Shown here: one piece after another, positions 44,853 to 54,392 of the stretch
Numbering within the stretch: position 1 is the stretch's first letter
Layout of the letters: each line of letters begins with the position of its first letter
Origin: Opitutaceae bacterium
Lineage (GTDB): Bacteria > Verrucomicrobiota > Verrucomicrobiia > Opitutales > Opitutaceae
Length of the DNA: 64,000 bases
Reading direction: 5' to 3'
NCBI GenBank assembly: GCA_028284235.1
Contig: JANQSC010000074.1
Span: 1-64,000 of the forward strand
The notes under the pieces: model-generated
Seen by the model: the letters and a program-made list of their open reading frames with translations, nothing else
Told to the model about the DNA's origin: nothing
The model's database searches: none
Program-made: the position numbers and the translations under genes

Positions 44853-46766
44853 TTGACAACCGCCGAAAAAGCCGCCTGTCTTAAACATTTAGTCTCAACA
44901 CTTCAGATGAACGAAGAAGCCGTATTAGAACTCATTACGCGGAAACCCGAGCTCAAGCCCGCCAAGGCCAAACTCGAGTCAATGCAGCCCGGAAGCTACT
45001 GTATCCACCAGAGCTGGGGCTTCGGCCAAATCAAGGAGTACGACGCCGCGAACACGCGGTTGATTATCGACTTCGAAGGAAAGGAAGGCCACCGCATGGA
45101 TCCTGGCTTCTGCGTCGTCACGATGCAGGTCCTCCCGCCCGAGCACTTGCTCGCCCGCAAGGAATCCGAGCCGGAAGCCATCGCCGAAATGATCTCCAAC
45201 CAGCAGGCCGACCTCGTAGTCGAACTGCTCAAGCAGTATCCCAACGGCGCCACCAGCGCCACCGAAGTCGAAAGCATCCTCGGCCAAGTCATCGGGGATC
45301 CCGTCAAATTCAAGAAGTGGTGGACCGCCACCAAGAAAATCCTGGCCAAAGACCCGCGCATCGCCGTCCCGCCCCGCAAGACCGGGATGTACGTTCTGCG
45401 CGAAGAGCCCGTCAGTATCGAGGAAGAGCTTCTCGAAGAATACGAGTCCACGCAGTCAGCCAAGCGTCGCGTCCTCATCGCCGACAAGCTGCTGGAAACC
45501 GTCAAGGAGAAGCCCGAGATCAAGGAACAGCTGGCAGTCGTCCTTCACGGCGTCGCCACCGCCGTTAAAGAGAGTAACCAGCTCTCCCCCGCCGAAAAGC
45601 TGCGCGGCGCGTGGATCCGAAACGACCTCGCCAAGATTCTCGAAGTCGACACCGCCGAATTCGAGCCAGTCCTCACCGAGCTGGTCAGCGATGTCGAGGG
45701 ACTCGATTCTCTATTGAAGGAACTCGCCACCACGCTTCAGTCCCGAGCGCTCGAGCTCATCAAGGAAGCCCACCCGGCGGACTGGAAGGAGATCTCCTTC
45801 AATCTGCTCAAGTCCAGCAGCGGCAAATTCACCACGGACTGCGTCAACTTCCTCCTTCTCAATGGATTCGAAAAGGACCTCATCGAGACCTTCGAACGCT
45901 GGCAGACCGAGCAGAACCTCAAGGAGCCGGTCCTACTCTGGATCGTGAAGAACCGCAACTCCCGCAAGTTCGGAAACCTGGTCCGCCCGATGATCAAGCC
46001 GCGCTTGCTCAACGCGATCTTCTACGCGATCGACTACGAGGCGCTGCAAATTGTAACCTCTCGACGGATACCGCTGGCGGATATTCTCAGCGAAGACGCG
46101 GAGCTCATTCCCGACCTCCTCGCCGAGGCGGACTCCGAAACCGCGCGCGACCTCGCCAACAATCTCTTGCTCAACCAAGGATTCGAGGAACTGACGAAAA
46201 AGTCCCTCCTCGCCCGCTTCATCAAGATCTTCCCCGCGGTCCAGTCGCTACTGGAAACGGGCGAAGAGACGAAGGCCACCGGCCTCATCGTTTCCCGCGA
46301 AAGCTACGACAACGCCGTCGCCGAGTACGACGACCTCGTCACCAAGCAAATCCCGGAAAACAGCAAGGCCATCGGCGTCGCTCGCGAACACGGCGACTTG
46401 AAAGAGAATTCCGAATACAAGATGGCCAAGCAAGACCAGGCTCTCTTGCTCGCCCGGCGCAACAAACTGGAAATGGACTTGCAGCGCGCCAAGATCACCG
46501 ACTTCAGCGAGATCGGCACCGACACGGTCGGCATCGGCAGCGTGGTTTCCCTGCTGGACGAGACCACCAACAAGGAGGTCACCTACACGATCCTTGGCGC
46601 CTGGGACAGCGATCCGGAAAAACAAGTGATCTCCTACCAGACGCCGCTCGGGAAGGCGCTCCTCGGCAAGTCGCCCGACGACGAAGTGGAATTGCACATC
46701 GAAGGCGTCGACAGCCTGCTGAAGATCATATCGATCCAGCGCTACGTCGACCTGGCAGCAAAGTAG
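44853..46766 (+). CDS. greA: GreA-type transcript cleavage factor with long N-terminal extension
   Basis: 637 residues against about 158 for E. coli GreA. The C-terminal 165 residues are GreA: a coiled coil with the tip motif AREHGDLKENSEYKMAK, which keeps the acidic Asp and Glu needed to rescue backtracked RNA polymerase, followed by an FKBP-like domain (IGTDTVGIGSVVSL, then ISYQTPLGKALLGK). The remaining 470 residues are mostly helical and start with an N-terminal module containing SWGFGQIKEYD. Long GreA proteins are known in Chlamydiae and Verrucomicrobia; the role of the extension is unknown. The TTG start has a good Shine-Dalgarno (AGGAG at 44839-44843). Confidence 0.9.
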   Translation: MTTAEKAACLKHLVSTLQMNEEAVLELITRKPELKPAKAKLESMQPGSYCIHQSWGFGQIKEYDAANTRLIIDFEGKEGHRMDPGFCVVTMQVLPPEHLLARKESEPEAIAEMISNQQADLVVELLKQYPNGATSATEVESILGQVIGDPVKFKKWWTATKKILAKDPRIAVPPRKTGMYVLREEPVSIEEELLEEYESTQSAKRRVLIADKLLETVKEKPEIKEQLAVVLHGVATAVKESNQLSPAEKLRGAWIRNDLAKILEVDTAEFEPVLTELVSDVEGLDSLLKELATTLQSRALELIKEAHPADWKEISFNLLKSSSGKFTTDCVNFLLLNGFEKDLIETFERWQTEQNLKEPVLLWIVKNRNSRKFGNLVRPMIKPRLLNAIFYAIDYEALQIVTSRRIPLADILSEDAELIPDLLAEADSETARDLANNLLLNQGFEELTKKSLLARFIKIFPAVQSLLETGEETKATGLIVSRESYDNAVAEYDDLVTKQIPENSKAIGVAREHGDLKENSEYKMAKQDQALLLARRNKLEMDLQRAKITDFSEIGTDTVGIGSVVSLLDETTNKEVTYTILGAWDSDPEKQVISYQTPLGKALLGKSPDDEVELHIEGVDSLLKIISIQRYVDLAAK

Positions 46767-46789
46767 CCGCTTGAGGCATATTTTTTACC

Positions 46790-46834
46790 ATAGGTCCTAT
46801 AGGTCTTATCAGACTTATAGGACCTATTTTTTTT
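46790..46834 (+). terminator. Strong Rho-independent terminator after greA
   Basis: A 17-bp stem with one mismatch (ATAGGTCCTATAGGTCT with AGACTTATAGGACCTAT), a 4-base loop and eight T residues, starting 24 bp after the greA stop. Confidence 0.92.
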
Positions 46835-46870
46835 CTTCGTAATTCGAGCTCCTTCATTCTTACTTCCAAT

Positions 46871-47803
46871 ATGAAACCCGCCTGGGAAACCCTGAAGATT
46901 CTGGCCGAGCCGACGCGGCTGCGCATTCTCGCCTTGCTGCGGGAAGAGGAGCTGTCCGTCGCGGAACTGCAAGAAGCGTTGGGAATGTCGCAGTCGCGCA
47001 TCTCCTCCCAACTCGCGCTGCTCCGACAGGCCGAGCTCGTCAGCGACCGGAGGGAAGGGAAACGGAGCTACTACTCTTACCAGGCCGCCCTCCCCGCACC
47101 CGAGGAAGCTCTGATCGCCGCCGCCGTTCGCTCTGTCGCCCAATCGCCTGAACGCGCCGAGGATCGCGAGAATCTCGAGCGCGTCCTGCAAAACCGGCGC
47201 AAAATAGCGGAGGACTACTTCAATTTGATCGCAGGCCGGCTCGGCAAAAACTACTGCCCCGGCAGATCCTGGGAAGGAATCGGCCACATGTTGCTCCACT
47301 TCGTGCCCAAGGTGGTGGTCGCCGATCTCGGAGCCGGCGAAGGCATGATCTCCCAGTTGATCGCCCGACAGGCCGAGACTGTCTACTGCGTAGACAACTC
47401 GCCTAAAATGGTCGAAGTCGGCAAGTCGCTGGCGGAGACGAACCAACTCGAGAATTTGCAGTACTTGCTCGGCGACCTTGAGGATGCCCCGCTTCCCGAC
47501 GCGTCCGTCGACATTGCTCTGCTGAGCCAAGCGCTCCACCACGCGCAGCATCCTGAGAAAGCGATCGCCGAAGCGTACCGGATCGCTCGGTCCGGAGGGA
47601 GAATCGTCATACTCGATCTCAAAGAACACACGTTCGAGAAAGCGCGCGAGCTGTACGCCGACACCTGGCTCGGATTCTCCGAGAAGACGCTGCACGCCTG
47701 GCTCAAGAACGCCGGGTTCGAAAATGTGACCGTTTCCGTAGTTTCGCGCGAAGCGGAGGAGCCCAATTTCGAAACCCTGCTCGCCACCGGGGTGAAGCGC
47801 TAG
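46871..47803 (+). CDS. ArsR-family regulator fused to a SAM-dependent methyltransferase
   Basis: 310 residues. Residues 1-80 are an ArsR winged helix (ILAEPTRLRILALLREEELSVAELQ, then GMSQSRISSQLALLRQA). No Cys metal-site motif is seen in the helix. Residues about 130-300 form a class I methyltransferase (VVADLGAGEGMISQL, later LLSQALHHAQHPEKAIAEA). Fusions of this kind are common near methionine-cycle genes in other bacteria, where SAM or SAH may be the signal; here no met genes are adjacent. It is bounded by the greA terminator and the convergent PTS gene. Confidence 0.85.
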   Translation: MKPAWETLKILAEPTRLRILALLREEELSVAELQEALGMSQSRISSQLALLRQAELVSDRREGKRSYYSYQAALPAPEEALIAAAVRSVAQSPERAEDRENLERVLQNRRKIAEDYFNLIAGRLGKNYCPGRSWEGIGHMLLHFVPKVVVADLGAGEGMISQLIARQAETVYCVDNSPKMVEVGKSLAETNQLENLQYLLGDLEDAPLPDASVDIALLSQALHHAQHPEKAIAEAYRIARSGGRIVILDLKEHTFEKARELYADTWLGFSEKTLHAWLKNAGFENVTVSVVSREAEEPNFETLLATGVKR

Positions 47804-47827
47804 CGGCACGCAGTCGCGACACGACGC

Positions 47828-49630
47828 TCAATGAAGGGACGCGGTGCGTTCGTCGTAAAACTCGACGAGCTTGCCCAGAATCACCGATCCGTCCGGCTCC
47901 GACAGCGCCATGGCCGCCAAGTCTTTGGCTTCCTGCAGCTCCATGTTCTGCACCACGTACTTGGCGTTCGGCAGTAGTCCCGGAGACATGCTCAGCGACT
48001 CGATTCCCAGCCCGATGAGCAATGGAACCATGATCGGATCGCCCGCCGTCTCGCCGCAAATGGATACGTCCACGCCGCCGCACTGACCCGCCTTCACGAT
48101 CATGTCCAAGGTCCGAATTACCGCCGGATGCGTTGGCTCGTACAAATGGGCGACCCGGTCGTTCAATCGGTCCACAGCCATCAAGTATTGAATGAGGTCG
48201 TTCGAACCGATACTGAAAAAAGACGAGCCGCTCACCAAGGTGTCGCAAGCGATCGCGGCGCTCGGGATCTCGATCATCGAGCCCACTTGGATGTCCTCGT
48301 CGAACGCAAGCCCTTCCTCGCGCAGTTCCTCTTTGGCCCTTTCCAAGCAATCGTTGGCCTGAGCGAGTTCAGCGGCGCCGCTGATCATTGGGTACATCAT
48401 GCGAGCGTTGCCGTGGGCGCTGGCCCTCAAGATCGCCCTCAATTGCGTATTGAAGAGTTCTATACTGTCCAGGCAGTAACGTATCGCTCTGTATCCAAGA
48501 AACGGATTCGATTCGGCGTGCATCGCCAACCCGGGGATCGTCGCCATCTTGTCGCCGCCCAAGTCCAGGGTGCGGATAATCACGGGTAGATCGCCGAGGA
48601 TTTCCAGCGTTTTGCGGTACGCCTGATACTGTTCCTCCTCCGTGGGCAATCGCCGCTCGTTCAAAAAAAGGTACTCGGTGCGGAACAGGCCGACACCGTC
48701 GGCTCCAATTTCGATGGCCGAACGCGCCTCGTTTTCCGATTCAATATTGGCCATCAGACGAATCTTGTGTCCGTCCTTGGTCTGCGACACGCCACGCGAT
48801 GACGCGATCATGCGCTCCTCGAACGACTTGTGCTCGTCTTTCAGTTTCCCGTAGCGGAACAGAGTGGCGTCGCTCGGGTTGACCACGACCCGCCCTTCGT
48901 ATCCATCGATGAGGATGACGTCTCCCGGGCTTACTTTTTTCGAAATGTCGCCGAGCCCCACCACTGCGGGGATGTTCATGGAGCGGGCAACGATCACGGT
49001 GTGGCCGGTTTTGCCACCGATGTCGGTCGCCAGTCCGAGCAAGTGGTCCTTGTCGATGCAAGCGGAATCCGAAGGAGCGATCTCGTGAGCGACCACGACG
49101 TGTTTCGTGCCTGGTCCTTCGCCGTCGCCCAGGGACTGGCCGGTCAAATTGCTGAGAAGCCGCCGCAGCACGTCCCGGATGTCGCTGGCCCGGTCGCGGA
49201 GATACTCGTCGTCGATTTGGCCGAAGGCGTCGATGTAGCGATTGCCCACCGCCCAAACCGCCGCCTCGACGTTTTGATTCGCCGATTCCATCTCGCTGAT
49301 CGTTTCGCCGATCAGAGCCTGGTCTTCCAGAACGAGAAGGTGGGCGTCAAAAATGCGGGCTTCGCTCTCTCCCAGGCTCTGCTGCACTTCATCGCGGATC
49401 TCTTGGATCTGCTTCCGAGTCGCGATCAGCGAGTTCTCGAATCGCTTGATTTCCTCGCTCATCCGGTCCGGACGGATCCGGTAGCTGGGAACCGTTATCT
49501 CTCTTTGGCGAAGCAGTGAAACCGGCCCATGGGCGATCCCCGGCGACGCGGCAATCCCGATGTACTCTCTCTCGGTTTCATTTCTCGGTTCCATCTCAAA
49601 CAACGACGGGCGGTTCGCAGATTGCGACAC
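47828..49630 (-). CDS. ptsI: Phosphoenolpyruvate-protein phosphotransferase (PTS enzyme I)
   Basis: 600 residues. The N-terminal domain begins IGIAASPGIAHGPVSLL. The phosphohistidine motif reads GGKTGHTVIVARSMNIPAVVG, with Gly where the usual motif has Ser (TSH). The PEP-binding barrel has GVGLFRTEYLFLNERRLP, MMYPMI and the C-terminal SICGETAGDPIMVP. Enzyme I passes phosphate from PEP to HPr; no HPr or sugar-specific EII gene is in the window, so it may serve a regulatory PTS. The GTG start at 49630 is tentative; an ATG 36 bases inside (49594) is possible. It lies 48 bp after ispE on the same strand. Confidence 0.92.
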   Translation of the reverse strand: MSQSANRPSLFEMEPRNETEREYIGIAASPGIAHGPVSLLRQREITVPSYRIRPDRMSEEIKRFENSLIATRKQIQEIRDEVQQSLGESEARIFDAHLLVLEDQALIGETISEMESANQNVEAAVWAVGNRYIDAFGQIDDEYLRDRASDIRDVLRRLLSNLTGQSLGDGEGPGTKHVVVAHEIAPSDSACIDKDHLLGLATDIGGKTGHTVIVARSMNIPAVVGLGDISKKVSPGDVILIDGYEGRVVVNPSDATLFRYGKLKDEHKSFEERMIASSRGVSQTKDGHKIRLMANIESENEARSAIEIGADGVGLFRTEYLFLNERRLPTEEEQYQAYRKTLEILGDLPVIIRTLDLGGDKMATIPGLAMHAESNPFLGYRAIRYCLDSIELFNTQLRAILRASAHGNARMMYPMISGAAELAQANDCLERAKEELREEGLAFDEDIQVGSMIEIPSAAIACDTLVSGSSFFSIGSNDLIQYLMAVDRLNDRVAHLYEPTHPAVIRTLDMIVKAGQCGGVDVSICGETAGDPIMVPLLIGLGIESLSMSPGLLPNAKYVVQNMELQEAKDLAAMALSEPDGSVILGKLVEFYDERTASLH

Positions 49631-49678
49631 ACGCCCCTTCGCTGCGCTTCAAAATGAAAGCCCACAGACCGCCGTCAA

Positions 49679-50563
49679 TCAAATATCCGCGATGCGAGTT
49701 TCCTGGAAAAAGGCGTTTCGTCCCCAACATTCGCCCACTAGGGAGCGAATACGCTCGATATCGGCTGCATCCGCGAGGGCGAAGCAAGCGCTTCCGCTGC
49801 CCGACATTAGGCAAGGCGCTCCTACAGAAGCCCTTATCCGATCCAAAACGAGTGGAATGGCGGGATACTTGGCGGCCGCTACTTCGGAAAAGCTGTTAAA
49901 CAGCAGGTCCTCGAGCGGGAGTTCGCCGCATTGCCAAGCGCCGAGTCGCGTCTCTGCGTTGTCCGCATCCGCATAGCGATCGGGCCGCGCCGCCAAGGCC
50001 TGATACGCCCACGCGGTGGAGATTCCGAAACTGGGTTTGAACAGAGCGATGCGACGGCCGCGGAGCCGGGCTTGGGCTTCCGGCTCCAAACTCTCCAGCA
50101 ATTCGCCCCGCCCTCGCATTATCAAGGGCGACCTGTCGAGAAAGAGCGGGCAATCGGAACCCAGCGACTCCGCGAGCGAGCGGATGCTCGCGTCGTCGTC
50201 GATTCCAAACAACTGCGAGAGCCCCATCAAGGTCGAGGCCGCGTTGCTGCTGCCGCCTCCCAAACCGGCTCCCACAGGGATACGCTTGTCGATGTGGACG
50301 GACACAGCCGCGCGAATTTGAAACCGGTCGAGAAAACCGCGGGCCGCCTTCCAGGCGAGATTGCGTTCGTCCACGGGAATGCTCTCGGAATTCGAACTCA
50401 ACGCGACGCTCGGGTTTCCTTCCTCCGCCCGAATGGCGATCCGGTCGCCGAATTCCAAGGGAGCGACGAGACTCGTCAACGAATGGAACCCATCCTCCCG
50501 ACGGCCGGTAATCGCCAGAAGGAGGTTGATTTTAGCTGGACTGGGAATTTCGATCTCGGCCAT
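49679..50563 (-). CDS. ispE: 4-diphosphocytidyl-2-C-methyl-D-erythritol kinase
   Basis: A 294-residue GHMP kinase. PSPAKINLLLAITGRREDGFH is the IspE N-terminus with the catalytic Lys/Asn region, PVGAGLGGGSSNAAS is the ATP-binding loop, and CLMSGSGSACFAL is the third GHMP motif. It phosphorylates CDP-methylerythritol in the MEP isoprenoid pathway. The next two MEP genes, ispD and ispF, lie 2.6 kb away on the other strand. Confidence 0.95.
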   Translation of the reverse strand: MAEIEIPSPAKINLLLAITGRREDGFHSLTSLVAPLEFGDRIAIRAEEGNPSVALSSNSESIPVDERNLAWKAARGFLDRFQIRAAVSVHIDKRIPVGAGLGGGSSNAASTLMGLSQLFGIDDDASIRSLAESLGSDCPLFLDRSPLIMRGRGELLESLEPEAQARLRGRRIALFKPSFGISTAWAYQALAARPDRYADADNAETRLGAWQCGELPLEDLLFNSFSEVAAAKYPAIPLVLDRIRASVGAPCLMSGSGSACFALADAADIERIRSLVGECWGRNAFFQETRIADI

Positions 50564-50680
50564 CTTCCATTAGCGCCCTCCACGCTGGATATCCCCATGG
50601 AACCCGCAAGAACGCAATCGCGCAAATGCTTCCTTTCAACGACACGACTCTGACGCTGGCAATCGGCGGATTCACCCGCC

Positions 50681-52387
50681 ATGACTAGCAACTCGCGGGC
50701 GAACTGGCTTCTGTTGTTCTGGGTCCTCGCGTTCGCCGTTTCCAGCATTTGGCAAATAGCGGCTCGACTGAACGCCTCCTGGGCGATCCGCGAATCCCGA
50801 TTGGATATCGGATACACACACGAAATCGCCGGGGAGCAAATCGCCGTTTGGGAATTCGCCGCGCCGACCCGTTCGCTGAACAAACTCTGGCTCTTCTACC
50901 ACCCGATTTCGCCCGATACGAAAGTCGCTCGCAATCTACGCGTGGAGCTCGAAGACGCCGACACCGGCAAACGACTGGCGGATAGGCAAATCGCCCTCAG
51001 CGACAACGAATTTCGCAACGGGCGAGCGCTCGTCACGCTTGACGATCTCTCGCTTTCGGACGCCCGAGCGCTGCGACTGACCGTCCAACTGCCGGAGGTC
51101 GCCGAATCCGAAGGGTTTTATCTGCACTACCAGGCCGACGAGGCTTCGAGCGGCCAAGTCGCGTTTGGCGACACCGTAATTGAACACGCCGATCTAAGCA
51201 TGTTGTGGTTCGCCAGCCAACGCGGCTTTCCCACCGGCCACGTCCTCTGCGGGATCGCGTTCCTTCTCGCGCTCCGAATCGCAAGTCGAAACGAGGTTTT
51301 CGCCTCGGGCAAAACCCTCCTCGCGGACACGGTCATCGTATGGGCGCTGGCTTTGATGATCGGCGGCTATCTTCGGGATCTCTCCGTCGATCGATTTTAC
51401 GGGAACTTCTGGCCGGACGAATACCCGGCGATGGCTCGCGACTGGCTGACACTGCTTCGCGGCGAATTGGAATGGGACGCCTTCCGCGAACGCCTTTCGG
51501 AATGGCGAAATGGACAGGTGTTCCTCGTTCCAATGGCGCTCGGTCTGGTCCAGTACCTGGGAGCGGACCCCGCGACCGCGTATCAGATTCTAGTCGCGTT
51601 GTTTACCGGCGGCGCCCTCGGCATATTTGTCTACGCCGGCAAGCGATTTGCCGCGATTCGCTCGTGGGAATGGATTGCCGTTTACGCGTGCTTCCTTACG
51701 AGCCCCTATCTCCTGCACGCCGCTGGCAGCTTCCAAACCGATTCCGCCGGTCTGTTTTTCAGTTTCCTGGCTCTGATCCTAATCTGGAGAATCGCGGGCG
51801 AATCCTCACGAAATCCGGCATTGGCTTTGGCTGGCCTGACCGTCGCGCTCGTCGCTGCGAGCGTCACCAGACTGTCCAATCTAGCGTTGCTCGGGCTCCC
51901 GGCCTGCGTCGCATTGTGGATGTTTCTCGCCACGGACCAAAAAGGGCCTGCCAAGAAAAGCGTACTGTGGGCCAGCAGCGCTCTAGGGATCGGTTTCTGC
52001 GCTTTGATCTGGAGCCAGCTGGGACTCGTCGAATCGCTGCAAAAAGCCAAAGCGTTTTCCGAGCTTCCGCAATTCAGGTCGCAGTTTAGCTGGGAGCGGT
52101 ACGGCACTCAGACCCTTTTAGCCTGCTGGCCCGCGTTGATCGCTTTGAAGGACCTCCGCTCGATTCGAGCCAACCCGCTCTTCTACACGCTCGGCGGAGG
52201 CATTTGCGCTCTGCTACTGGTGCTCGCTGTCGGCAAGATTATCCCCTGGCAGCGCTACTGGATTCCGATTGCGATTCCGGCGCTTTTTCTCGGTTTCGCG
52301 TTTGCGGCGAGTCGAAAGCGTCGCACGATGTGGATCGCGGCTCTCGCAATCGGATCAGTGTCGCTCAACCTCTGGTTGCTCCTCTAA
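50681..52387 (+). CDS. Multi-spanning membrane protein, possibly GT-C glycosyltransferase
   Basis: 568 residues. After TM1 (WLLLFWVLAFAVSSIW) comes a soluble strand-rich part (about 35-165). At least nine further hydrophobic segments follow. The loop after the second TM, RFYGNFWPDEYPAMARDW, carries an Asp-Glu pair as in many GT-C enzymes using lipid-linked sugars. No close family is recognised, so function is open. It is 70 bp upstream of pyrF. Confidence 0.6.
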   Translation: MTSNSRANWLLLFWVLAFAVSSIWQIAARLNASWAIRESRLDIGYTHEIAGEQIAVWEFAAPTRSLNKLWLFYHPISPDTKVARNLRVELEDADTGKRLADRQIALSDNEFRNGRALVTLDDLSLSDARALRLTVQLPEVAESEGFYLHYQADEASSGQVAFGDTVIEHADLSMLWFASQRGFPTGHVLCGIAFLLALRIASRNEVFASGKTLLADTVIVWALALMIGGYLRDLSVDRFYGNFWPDEYPAMARDWLTLLRGELEWDAFRERLSEWRNGQVFLVPMALGLVQYLGADPATAYQILVALFTGGALGIFVYAGKRFAAIRSWEWIAVYACFLTSPYLLHAAGSFQTDSAGLFFSFLALILIWRIAGESSRNPALALAGLTVALVAASVTRLSNLALLGLPACVALWMFLATDQKGPAKKSVLWASSALGIGFCALIWSQLGLVESLQKAKAFSELPQFRSQFSWERYGTQTLLACWPALIALKDLRSIRANPLFYTLGGGICALLLVLAVGKIIPWQRYWIPIAIPALFLGFAFAASRKRRTMWIAALAIGSVSLNLWLLL

Positions 52388-52457
52388 ATCACATCGGGAG
52401 CAAGATTCGATTGCCTTTTCAAGAGAGCCCAAAAGGCTTCAGACGTCACATTAGAGA

Positions 52458-53168
52458 ATGCCAACAGCACGCGAAACTGGAAATTGCCAGCTAATCCTGG
52501 CCTTGGATATCGAAGAACGAGCCGATGCGATCGAACTCGTCAAAAAAACCGGAGGCGAACTGGAGTGGGTCAAGATTGGGCTGCAGATGTTCACGCGCTA
52601 CGGCCCGGACTACGTCCGCGAAATCGGAGCGTTGGGAAAGAAGATCTTCCTCGACCTCAAGCTCCACGACATTCCCAACACTGTCGCCAAGGCCATCGCC
52701 TCCGTCAGCGATCTACCAATCCACATGCTCACCCTCCACACCTGCGGCGGACGCGAAATGATGGAATGGGCCGTCAAAGCCCAGCAAGAACACAAACCCG
52801 ACTTGCAACTGCTGGGCGTGACCGTCCTCACGTCGATGGACGCGAACGGCCTTGCTGAAATGGGAATCGCCGAATCCGTCGAGAACCGGATTTCCCGGCT
52901 CGCCCGACTCGCCCAAGACTCCGGAATGACCGGACTCGTCTGCTCCCCGCACGAAGTATCCCTACTCAAGCAAACGCTCGGCTCGTCGATCACGCTCGTA
53001 ACCCCCGGCGTGCGGCCGGCCGGAGCGGACGCGGGCGACCAAAAACGAATCATGACCCCCGCCAAGGCGGCCGAAGCCGGAAGCGACTTTATCGTCGTCG
53101 GGCGCCCGATCTATCAAGCCGACGATCCCGCCGCTGTCGTCGCTCGCATACGATCGGAACTTAGCTAG
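52458..53168 (+). CDS. pyrF: Orotidine 5'-phosphate decarboxylase
   Basis: 236 residues, as expected for the short bacterial form. LILALDIEERADAIEL is the first strand, FLDLKLHDIPNTVAKA holds the catalytic Lys/Asp network, and VTPGVRPAGADAGDQKR with VVGRPIYQADDP forms the phosphate-binding end. It makes UMP in pyrimidine synthesis. It is followed after 18 bp by ispD and is probably cotranscribed. Confidence 0.96.
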   Translation: MPTARETGNCQLILALDIEERADAIELVKKTGGELEWVKIGLQMFTRYGPDYVREIGALGKKIFLDLKLHDIPNTVAKAIASVSDLPIHMLTLHTCGGREMMEWAVKAQQEHKPDLQLLGVTVLTSMDANGLAEMGIAESVENRISRLARLAQDSGMTGLVCSPHEVSLLKQTLGSSITLVTPGVRPAGADAGDQKRIMTPAKAAEAGSDFIVVGRPIYQADDPAAVVARIRSELS

Positions 53169-53186
53169 GAATCGCGTCGCCCCGCC

Positions 53187-53900
53187 ATGAATTCCGATTC
53201 CTTCGCAACCGCCGTCATTCTAGCAGGGGGCTCCGGCGCGCGAATGGGCGAAGGCATTCCCGACAAAATCCTCCATCCCATAAACGGCAAACCGCTCATC
53301 CAGTACTGTTTTGAAGCGTTCTCCCAAAGCGCCACCGTCGATTCGCTGACGATCGTCTACCGCGACTCCGCCCAGCGCGATTTGCTGGAACCCCTCGTCC
53401 CCGACAGCCGCTTTTCCCGCGTCGATTGGGCCGAAGGCGGCGCTCAACGCCAGGATTCGGTCTGGGCAGGCTTTTCGGCGATCCAACCGAATTGCCCCGT
53501 CGTCCTCATCCACGACGGCGCTCGCCCCCTCATTGATCCATCGACGATCGATCGCGCCGCGGTCGCCGCCCGCAACTACGGAGCCGCCTGCGTCGCCCGG
53601 AAAGTCGTCGACACGCTCAAACAAATTGCCCCCGCGTCGGATGACGGTTTCCAACTTGCGACCCAGGATCGGGACCAAATCCGGGCGATGGAAACGCCGC
53701 AGGCCTTCCGATTCCAGCTCATTCGAGACGCCTATCGAGCCACTATTGAAAGTGGGAAGACAATCACCGACGATCTTTCCGCAATCGAGGACCAACACCT
53801 TTCCGTTCAGCTCATCGAAAGCGCCACGCCCAATCCGAAACTCACGCAGCCAAACGATCTCCTTTGGTTCGAGCATCTCCTTAATCACCGCGCCCAATGA
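53187..53900 (+). CDS. ispD: 2-C-methyl-D-erythritol 4-phosphate cytidylyltransferase
   Basis: 237 residues. AVILAGGSGARMGEGIPDKIL is the CTP-binding loop (one residue variation from the common GxGxRMG), WAEGGAQRQDSVWAG and VLIHDGARPLI are the family signatures. It makes CDP-methylerythritol. It overlaps ispF by 4 bp (ATGA). Confidence 0.95.
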   Translation: MNSDSFATAVILAGGSGARMGEGIPDKILHPINGKPLIQYCFEAFSQSATVDSLTIVYRDSAQRDLLEPLVPDSRFSRVDWAEGGAQRQDSVWAGFSAIQPNCPVVLIHDGARPLIDPSTIDRAAVAARNYGAACVARKVVDTLKQIAPASDDGFQLATQDRDQIRAMETPQAFRFQLIRDAYRATIESGKTITDDLSAIEDQHLSVQLIESATPNPKLTQPNDLLWFEHLLNHRAQ

Positions 53901-54379
53901 ACTCAATCCGCATCGGACAAGGCTACGATATTCACCCTTTCAAGGAAGGCCGCCCATTGGTGATTGGAGGCGTTACATTCGACGAACCCTACGGGCTCGA
54001 CGGGCACTCGGATGCCGACGTCCTTACTCACGCCATATGCGACGCGCTTCTCGGAGCCGCCGGACTTCCCGATATCGGTCATTACTTTCCCAATACAGAT
54101 CCGAAATACAAGAATATCGATTCGCAAACGCTGCTATCCGAGGTCGCGGACACGCTCAGCGAAAGAGGATACGAAATCGCCAACATCGACGCGACCTTGA
54201 TCGCCGAGAAACCGAAAATCGCCACCCGCGTGGACGAGATGAAAAACGCCCTCGCCGCCAGCGCCGGCGTCGAAACCTCGCAGATCGGAATCAAGGCGAC
54301 CACCAACGAAGGACTCGGCTCACTCGGGTGCGGCGAAGGAGCAGCCGCCCACGCGGTCTGCCTGCTGACGCGCCAATAA
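53897..54379 (+). CDS. ispF: 2-C-methyl-D-erythritol 2,4-cyclodiphosphate synthase
   Basis: 160 residues, the usual length. Zinc ligands are in GQGYDIHPF and LDGHSDADVLTHA, and the C-terminal loop KATTNEGLGSLGCGEG is conserved. It cyclises the IspE product. Coupled to ispD by a 4-bp overlap; the oligopeptide transporter gene starts 13 bp later, so read-through is possible. Confidence 0.96.
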   Translation: MNSIRIGQGYDIHPFKEGRPLVIGGVTFDEPYGLDGHSDADVLTHAICDALLGAAGLPDIGHYFPNTDPKYKNIDSQTLLSEVADTLSERGYEIANIDATLIAEKPKIATRVDEMKNALAASAGVETSQIGIKATTNEGLGSLGCGEGAAAHAVCLLTRQ

Positions 54380-54392
54380 GCGACCCACTGTC

